From contig JAYGXS010000003.1 of assembly GCA_036362985.1 (NCBI GenBank), positions 42,029,527-42,093,526 on the forward strand: 64,000 nucleotides of DNA, given 5' to 3'. This document shows, piece by piece, positions 58,452 through 64,000 of the stretch (position 1 is its first letter; every line of letters begins with the position of its first letter). The stretch is from Ligula intestinalis (Eukaryota > Platyhelminthes > Cestoda > Diphyllobothriidea > Diphyllobothriidae). The notes under the pieces were generated by a model that worked only from the letters and a program-made list of their open reading frames with translations, did no database searches and was not told the origin of the DNA. A program made the position numbers and the translations under genes.

Positions 58452-58786
58452 TGTCTGTAAACCGCTGCCAGGGAACGGCTACGGCCTAGCGGCCATATGC
58501 TCCCCCCGTCTGGTCGCAGATCAAGCCGCACGTTAGTTCCAGCCAATAATTGTGCACCTGTCCACCTGGCTGGCTGCATCACCACAAAGAACATGCAGCA
58601 GTCAAAGCTACACAGCAGCCGACAAAACTTCGCGCATACATTTGACGAGCACATGCAGGTTACAGGAGGCGCACAACACAGCCTTTGCACTCTCTTTTCC
58701 GGCAGTAAATTTCTGTCCACCAGTACTGTCTTGCTTAACTTTTGATTTGGGGATCCTTTTGTTTGTCGACATCACAACTTGCGACA
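58452..58786 (+). repeat. 3' LTR (335 bp)
   Basis: Partner of 54668-55002 with the same boundaries (TGTCTGT...GCGACA) and scattered substitutions. Confidence 0.88.
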
Positions 58787-58952
58787 TGGGCCACGGTCTT
58801 CACCGTCGCAAGCATATACCGTTGCAATAACTTGAAGTTTTTCGTCGGAACCTTATAGATGAATCAGAATGGTTGGCTGTCGTCTACTCGGCGACTGTTG
58901 TTAACAAAGTGAGCCAAACGCGCCCTAGATATGAACTTTTATACGCATTGAT

Positions 58953-61440
58953 TTAGTCAGACGGAACGTTGCTCACCCATGTGTGCCATTGCTCGCGCAA
59001 CGCGCGATAGGCATCCGGGTGATCCATGTGTCTACTAAGAGTCCGCGTGCGAATGCTATGCTTCTTGCAGCAGTCGCGAGATTCAGTCGTCCAAATGGCT
59101 TGATGTTCGCACTTGTTCGAAGTCGAAGCCGTGCCCTGGCGAGGATGCGTGGGCGGCGACCAAGGATAGATTGTCCTTCCTTCGCACGGCGAGTTCATGC
59201 TTTGCAGTCTCGTGGTAACCCGTTTGCCGGTTTCGCCAACATTATTGGCTTGACCGCAAAAACTGTCGATTCGGTAAATGGCACCGGATTTCTGGTTGAC
59301 AGGTATTGGGTCTTTAGGCTGCATGAGTTGCCTGCGGATTGTCGCTTCCGGTTGGTGAGCGACGCCAATCCCGGATTCGCTGACCAGTCGAGCGAATTCT
59401 TCGGATACGCCAGCAATATAGGGTATTGCTCGACAGCGTGTTGGTTCTGGCTGTCCCGTCGGTTTTCTTCTTTTTGCTCCTCGCCTGCATTTTTCGACGA
59501 AGCTGCCAGGATACCCATTCATTGTGAGAAGGTTTCGCAAATACTTGACCTCGACCTTTTTGTCGGCTGGCTCGCTGCAGTGGATTTCTACGCGGCTATA
59601 TAGTGTTCGCAAGCAGCTGCGTTTATGCGTGACGGGATGGTTGCTGAGGTAACTCAGAATACGCAAGTTATTCGTCGCCTTTCTGTAAACTGTTGTTTTG
59701 AGTTCCCCACTTACCTTTCTGCACAGCAGCACGTCGGGGAACGGCAAATGGCAGTCTTTTTCTTCAACCATCGTGAACTGGATGTCGGGGAAGATGGAAT
59801 TCAAATTCTCAGTGAAATCCCCAATCCTGTCTCAACTGATGATGACAAACGTGTCATCAACATACGGGATCCACAGTCGTGGTCACTATGGGTCAAAAGC
59901 CAGTGCCTCTAGTCGTTTAAATACTGCCTAGGCAACCAGGCCAGACAGTGGCGACCCCATTGGTGTACCTTTTACTTGTTCGTACACAGTTCCATTGAAG
60001 GTGAAAAAGACGCTCAAGAAGTGTTTCAGGAATTCAATAAGGTGACTTATTTTTGTGCTTCGTGTCCGCCTCGTTGTACTGTTATTCTAACAGGATTTGA
60101 ATTGTTTCCACTGAAAGATGTTGCGGTATTGAGGTGAAAAGTGAGGTGACATCGAAGGATACCATCACTTCGTCATGTGTTAGTCGAATACTCTGCAGCT
60201 TTTGCATGAATTGTTCAGCTGACTTAACAACCGTTGCAGAGCCCTCTGTTAGAAATTTGAGACGTTGAAACAAAAACTTGAACAGGCCAAACTTTGGGGT
60301 GCCTCTGAGGAAAAAGATTGGTCGTAGGGGGTTCCAGGTTTGTGGACCTTGGGGAGGCCATAGCATCTTGTGAGTAATGCATTCTTTGGTTTCATCTTTT
60401 GCCAGTTGATCTGTATTATTGCCTCTGGCTTCCGAAGATTTGCCAGGTTCTTGTTGATGCTGTTTACTATCGTCTTCATCGGGTCATCCTCCCAAGGAAT
60501 GTAGGCAGTTCTGTTGCCCAAAACTGTCTCGATTTTTTTGACGTAGTCCTCTTTGTTTAGAATAACTGTCGACCGTCCTTTGTCGGCTGGAAGAATGACA
60601 ATGGTTTTATCGGCCTTCAATGGCTGTAGTACTTCGCTTTCTGTTCTACAGAGCACCTAGCATTTTTTGTGGGACATCAGTCTGGAGGATATTCACTATC
60701 GTAGCAGATTTCGGTTTTCTTCGGGAATTGGAGCTTTGCGAATGATAGATTCCACAGCCGCGATTAATTAAACTGGGTCGGCATCCGTGGTATTGACGCA
60801 GGCGTCATAGCTCAGGAATCTTGTCTGCTCTATTGTCAGTTGTTTGGAGTACAGATGGTGCATGATATTGGCGTGACAAATGTTGCCAGTCTTTTCACTC
60901 AATCCGGTCAATTTCTGCGTCAGTTTGGCGACACGTGGATCGCGAATGCGTCTGGCATTGAAAGCTATGGTGCGGTAAGGATCATTTATCAGCAATTCTC
61001 CTAGGATTGTTGAGCATTTGGCTTGTTCCTCCTCGATCCTTGCTTTGTACTTGCGCAAACATAGTTGACTATTCTGGATTATGACCCGAATTCTTCTGCG
61101 TCGGTTTCGCAGGGACATTCGTCCGCTAAACTTGGTGTTACCTGGAGATTTATAGGAGAGGCATCTTCGCATGGTATTTGAGCCTAGGCACGTACGTAGG
61201 CACCTCAGTTGAGCGTACGTTGAAGTCTGTCGACGGCAAAAGGAGCTCTGTACAGGAATCTCCCGTCGTTGAATATGGGTATGCGATATCCCTCTTCCTC
61301 TTCGTACACCACATACACGACAGCTCCCACGTCGATTTCGACGATGGGCACCACGCGCTCCAACAAGCCACAACAACGCTGAAGCAAGTCGCAGCATAAA
61401 CAGAGGCAAGCTGGGCAAGCAACACGAAAGCGACAGCAAG
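58953..61440 (-). mobile_element. Penelope-like element, nearly full coding length but decayed
   Basis: Minus-strand order: N-terminal domain (about 61250-60768; 'QTSTYAQLRCLRTCLGS', then 'RFLSYDACVNTTDADPV'), RT fingers (60656-60249; 'TIVILPADKGRSTVILNKED', 'CYGLPKVHKPGTPY'), motif A ('DEVMVSFDVTSLFTSI', about 60170), 'VYEQVKGTPMGSPLSGLVA' then a stop near 59940, the catalytic box YVDD at 59853-59864, thumb ('TTVYRKATNNLRILSYLSNH') and GIY-YIG nuclease (59290-59200; 'GAIYRI' and NNVGETGKRV, where the family has NYVG or NYIG). PLEs prime at telomere or nicked DNA ends using RT plus GIY-YIG nuclease. Several frame breaks make this copy dead, although both catalytic domains are recognisable. 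Confidence 0.9.
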
Positions 61441-62170
61441 CAAGAGCAACGCCGAGAACTCGTGCGAGAGAAAACAGGATTTGGGGCAGACTCGCACAGA
61501 ATCTACCTACTCACTCGCCACTCCCACCTCCGTTTCCGGTGTAATGACAAAGTCAATAAGACCGGGGATGAGGGAGGGTGTAGATGGCTAGCGCGATAAA
61601 CAATCAGCACGCGCACACTTGACACAGCCATCTTGCTAGGTATGCTCCCGACAGCGCGGGAGTGCCATAAAGGCCACATTAAGAGGAAGCCATTGCAGCC
61701 TGACTCTCAGTCCTCCCTCTCCTCCCGTACGCACACACAGACACACGCGTACAGTAGGAGCAGCTGCGTGGGGGCCCGAGTTTTCCCGTCAGTTGGCAGA
61801 CCCTCCAAGCTACGGCTTTTAGCGCACCGTGATAGATTCAGACGCATTCAGATTTATTATAGTGAGGGAAGAAACGCGCCGAGGTCGACCTCACTCTCTC
61901 CCCCACCGCATAGTGACCGCCTAGCTTTTTGGGCACCCGCAGTGGGGCCTGAAACCCAGTGAGAGCGCGAGCGCAGTCACCAAAGGGGAATCAGAAGTGA
62001 GAGAAAGTGCCAGCGCATTCCAGGCCGCAGGGACCGTGGTTGGCTGAAAGCTGGCATTGCATGTGCATACATACCATTAGATCTCCGAAGGGTGAGAGCA
62101 GCCCTGCATTAAGCCTGGGCCAAAACCCTCCTGAGAGGGGTAACCAGTCAGTCAACGACTGAAAGGCACT
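61270..62170 (-). repeat. PLE leader repeat, minus-strand copy
   Basis: Upstream (in minus orientation) of the PLE coding region and continuous with it. It pairs as an inverted repeat with 53240-54140. It contains a short frame in its last part rich in Leu and Ala. On its own strand an AATAAA lies near 61855-61862. Confidence 0.78.
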
Positions 62171-62254
62171 ACCCATGCTCCGTCGTCGGTTGGCGTCCGT
62201 GGGCGGGGCTGAAAGGAGAGCAAGAGACAACTGGTGAACTTTGCAATTGTGGAC

Positions 62255-62460
62255 GTGCAGAAGAAGAAAAAGAAAAAGAAGAAGAAGAAGAACAGGAGGA
62301 AGATGAAGTCGAAGAAAAAGAGGAAGAAGGAGGGGAAAAAACGAAGGGGAAAATAGAAAAAGGGGTCAGGAAGAAGAAGAGAGTGAAAGAGGAGATAGGG
62401 AGAGGAGGCGAGGGGGAGAACGCAGACAGGCCGAGAGAGAGAGGGGAGGAAATCAAGTAA
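62255..62460 (+). repeat. Purine-rich (GAA-like) low-complexity tract
   Basis: About 200 bp almost purely A and G on the plus strand, starting with (GAA)n-like units and grading into GGAGG-rich sequence. The opposite strand gives a spurious Phe/Ser/Leu-rich frame. Confidence 0.95.
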
Positions 62461-62742
62461 TGAAAAGAACACTGAGAAAAAAATTTCAGCTTAACTTGCA
62501 GCAGAGAATCTTCGGTAACTACTGAGGCTGACGCTTGTGTTAAAGACAGATCTGTAGGAGCCGATATTATGAGTATGATTGCAGTAATGGAGCGAGTAAT
62601 ATAACTACTGGAGCTATTATGGGGCAGTAAAAGGCAAGACAGTATTCAACAAATTCAGCAAGAACGGCCTCCACTTACCTGAGGGAGGAGGCACTCACCT
62701 GTGTTCCCGACACATAGACGACGCAATCGTGACGCGAGGCGA
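62461..62742. other. Short gap before terminal LINE
   Basis: No gene recognised. Separates the purine tract from the minus-strand LINE. Confidence 0.4.
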
Positions 62743-64000
62743 CTAGTGAGTGTGGCTGAGGCTGGTGGTGGGAATGTGTGAGGTGCTGGGTGTGCCGACA
62801 TCATGGTCAGTGCCGCTGTCGTGAATGCTCGTGTGACCTAGTAGGCCCATGCGATGAGCGAATGATCGAGGGCAGTGTTGGCAGTGAAGGCGGCGGTCTC
62901 GTCTGTGTGTTGGTGCTCCAGGCACAAGTTCACCAGTCTCTGTGCGAAGGATTCGCAAGTGACCGATCAGACCGATGCGTGAGGTGAATGTGCGATTGCA
63001 GTGAGGGCATATCAGGCCCTCAGAGCTGGTGGGGGGTTCAGGTGTGCAATTTGTTGCGGGCGGTGATGTGTCGGAAGGAGTGGAAGAAGTTGCGGGTGAG
63101 TTGGAGTCGGGGGAATAGGGCAACGAGGCATCTCCCCCGTCGGTTGCGACGAGAACCTACGGCGACATCGCCATAGAACAGTCGCTTGGGTAGCCGTTCA
63201 TCATTCATACGTACCACGTGTCCGCTCCAGCGCAATTGTATCTGCCTGAGCATGGCCTGGATGCTGAGAACTCCCGTTCTCTCCAGGATTTCCGTGTCCG
63301 GAATCCTCTCCTGCCACTTCACCTTCAATACGCGGCGTAGGCAGCTGATGTGAAATTGGTTCAGTCCAAGTCTCTGCTCCGCACAAGATTGTTGACAGCA
63401 CAACAGCCTTGTACATCTTCAATATTGTTGGCAGTTGAAGACCATGAAGGTTCCATGCGGAGGCTTTTAGCCGACCGAAGGCTTGACTGGCTTTGGAGAT
63501 TCTGCGGGCAATCTCGGCGTCTATTTTAGTGTTGCGGGAAAGCGTACTGCCGAGGAAAGTGAAGTTGTACACGTTCTGCAGTACGGCTCCGTTGACGTTG
63601 ATGTGTGCGGGGTTGAGGTCAGCACCTGGCGGCGGTTGAGGCATAACCACCGTCTTGTCCGTGTTGATGGTGAGGCCAAAGTTGGCGCAACCTGCTGCAA
63701 AGAGGTCCATGCTCCTTTGCATGCCTGCTTCGGTGGTGGTGTTGAGAGCGCAGTCGTCCGCAAACAGCAGATCATGGACTGTGGTTGTGGAGACGCGCGT
63801 GGGGGCCTGCATCCGACGAATGTTGAGGAAGTTTCCGTCCGTTCTGTAGTTGAGGGGGATTCCGGGACGCTCGTCACGGTAGGCGTCCATCAGCATGGCA
63901 GAGAACATGAGACTGAAGAGGGTGGGTGCGAGGACACAGCCCTGCTTCACTCAATTGGTCACTGCGAAGGCTTCAGACAGCGTTCCGTAGTCCGTGACGC
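62743..64000 (-). mobile_element. LINE with C2H2 zinc-finger tail (continues past window end)
   Basis: The minus strand enters at 64000 with RT sequence 'VTDYGTLSEAFAVTN', a TGA, then 'VKQGCVLAPTLFSLMFSAML'. 'VHDLLFADDCALN' near 63775 keeps the FADD box; 'YNFTFLGSTLSRNTKIDAEI' and 'AVVLSTILCGAETW' follow. In a second frame 'GLNQFHISCLRRVLKVKWQE' and 'QLRWSGHVVRMNDERLPKRL' give the usual C-terminal region. A further frame (63123-62743) carries zinc fingers: CPHCNRTFTSRIGLIGHLRI, whose last His is Leu, and CQHCPRSFAHRMGLLGHTSI followed by His, which is intact. About 100 residues between RT tail and fingers seem deleted. Clade not assigned. Confidence 0.85.

Larger units (their letters stand above)
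54668..58786 (+). mobile_element. Internally deleted Ty3/gypsy element with two 335-bp LTRs
   Basis: LTRs at 54668-55002 and 58452-58786 are the same length and start TGTCTGT and end GCGACA. After the 5' LTR comes TTGGCGACTCC (PBS-like) and a gag start. Before the 3' LTR comes a protease fragment. RT, RNase H and integrase are missing; the 2.5 kb between gag and protease (55550-58030) holds AT-rich sequence and a PLE tail. No polypurine tract precedes the second LTR and no flanking duplication is visible, so the two halves may come from different insertions. Confidence 0.75.

Noticed and set aside
62152..62472. Minus-strand frame rich in Phe, Ser and Leu that looks like a membrane protein
   Set aside because: It is the translation of the purine-rich tract on the other strand, not a gene.

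Overview
The window looks like nuclear DNA of a eukaryote, most likely a flatworm (inference: diphyllobothriid-like tapeworm). It contains one spliced host gene with GT-AG introns. Nearly everything else recognisable is decayed mobile DNA of kinds known from flatworm genomes: RTE-like and CR1-like LINEs, Penelope-like elements (PLEs) with GIY-YIG endonuclease, Ty3/gypsy elements including CsRn1/Mag-like ones, a BEL/Pao element and a Helitron remnant. No bacterial-style operon, rRNA, tRNA or CRISPR array was recognised. Ten Ns at 7210-7219 mark an assembly gap.

Region 1 (1-22.6 kb) holds a plus-strand RCC1 gene, the chromatin-bound guanine-nucleotide exchange factor for Ran. I place seven coding exons at 3985-4051, 5109-5548, 8992-9292, 18009-18407, 19233-19406, 19548-19656 and 21688-22603. 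Their phases join without a break (2406 nt, 801 codons plus stop). The first is a small exon carrying a bipartite nuclear localisation signal and is easy to miss. Human RCC1 has about 421 residues; the extra length here is acidic loops and a Ser/Thr/Ala-rich C-terminal tail of about 286 residues. Introns 2 and 3 are inflated by RTE-like LINE copies in opposite orientations, so exon 3 lies between long inverted repeats. A gypsy gag-protease relic lies upstream.

Region 2 (22.6-32.7 kb) is a graveyard: a PLE fragment, a CsRn1-like gypsy relic, then a BEL/Pao relic whose integrase is interrupted by about 1.5 kb that includes a gypsy LTR piece.

Region 3 (32.7-37.9 kb) is a nearly complete Ty3/gypsy element with a 556-bp 5' LTR, PBS-like site, gag, protease, RT, RNase H and integrase, disabled by stops, a frameshift and a mutated RT active site. 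Its 3' LTR is truncated next to PLE material.

Region 4 (37.9-47.1 kb) has two PLE parts in divergent orientation, one interrupted by an LTR-like repeat family seen three times in the window, plus a CR1-like fragment and long stretches with nothing recognised.

Region 5 (47.1-64 kb) has the longest RTE-like LINE copy, a minus-strand Helitron helicase relic with a candidate Helitron 3' terminus, an internally deleted gypsy element with two 335-bp LTRs, a minus-strand PLE keeping its YVDD motif, a purine-rich tract, and a LINE with a C2H2 zinc-finger tail running off the window end.

RCC1 is the only locus I would call a functional host gene. The elements interact only structurally: nesting, inverted pairing and intron growth.
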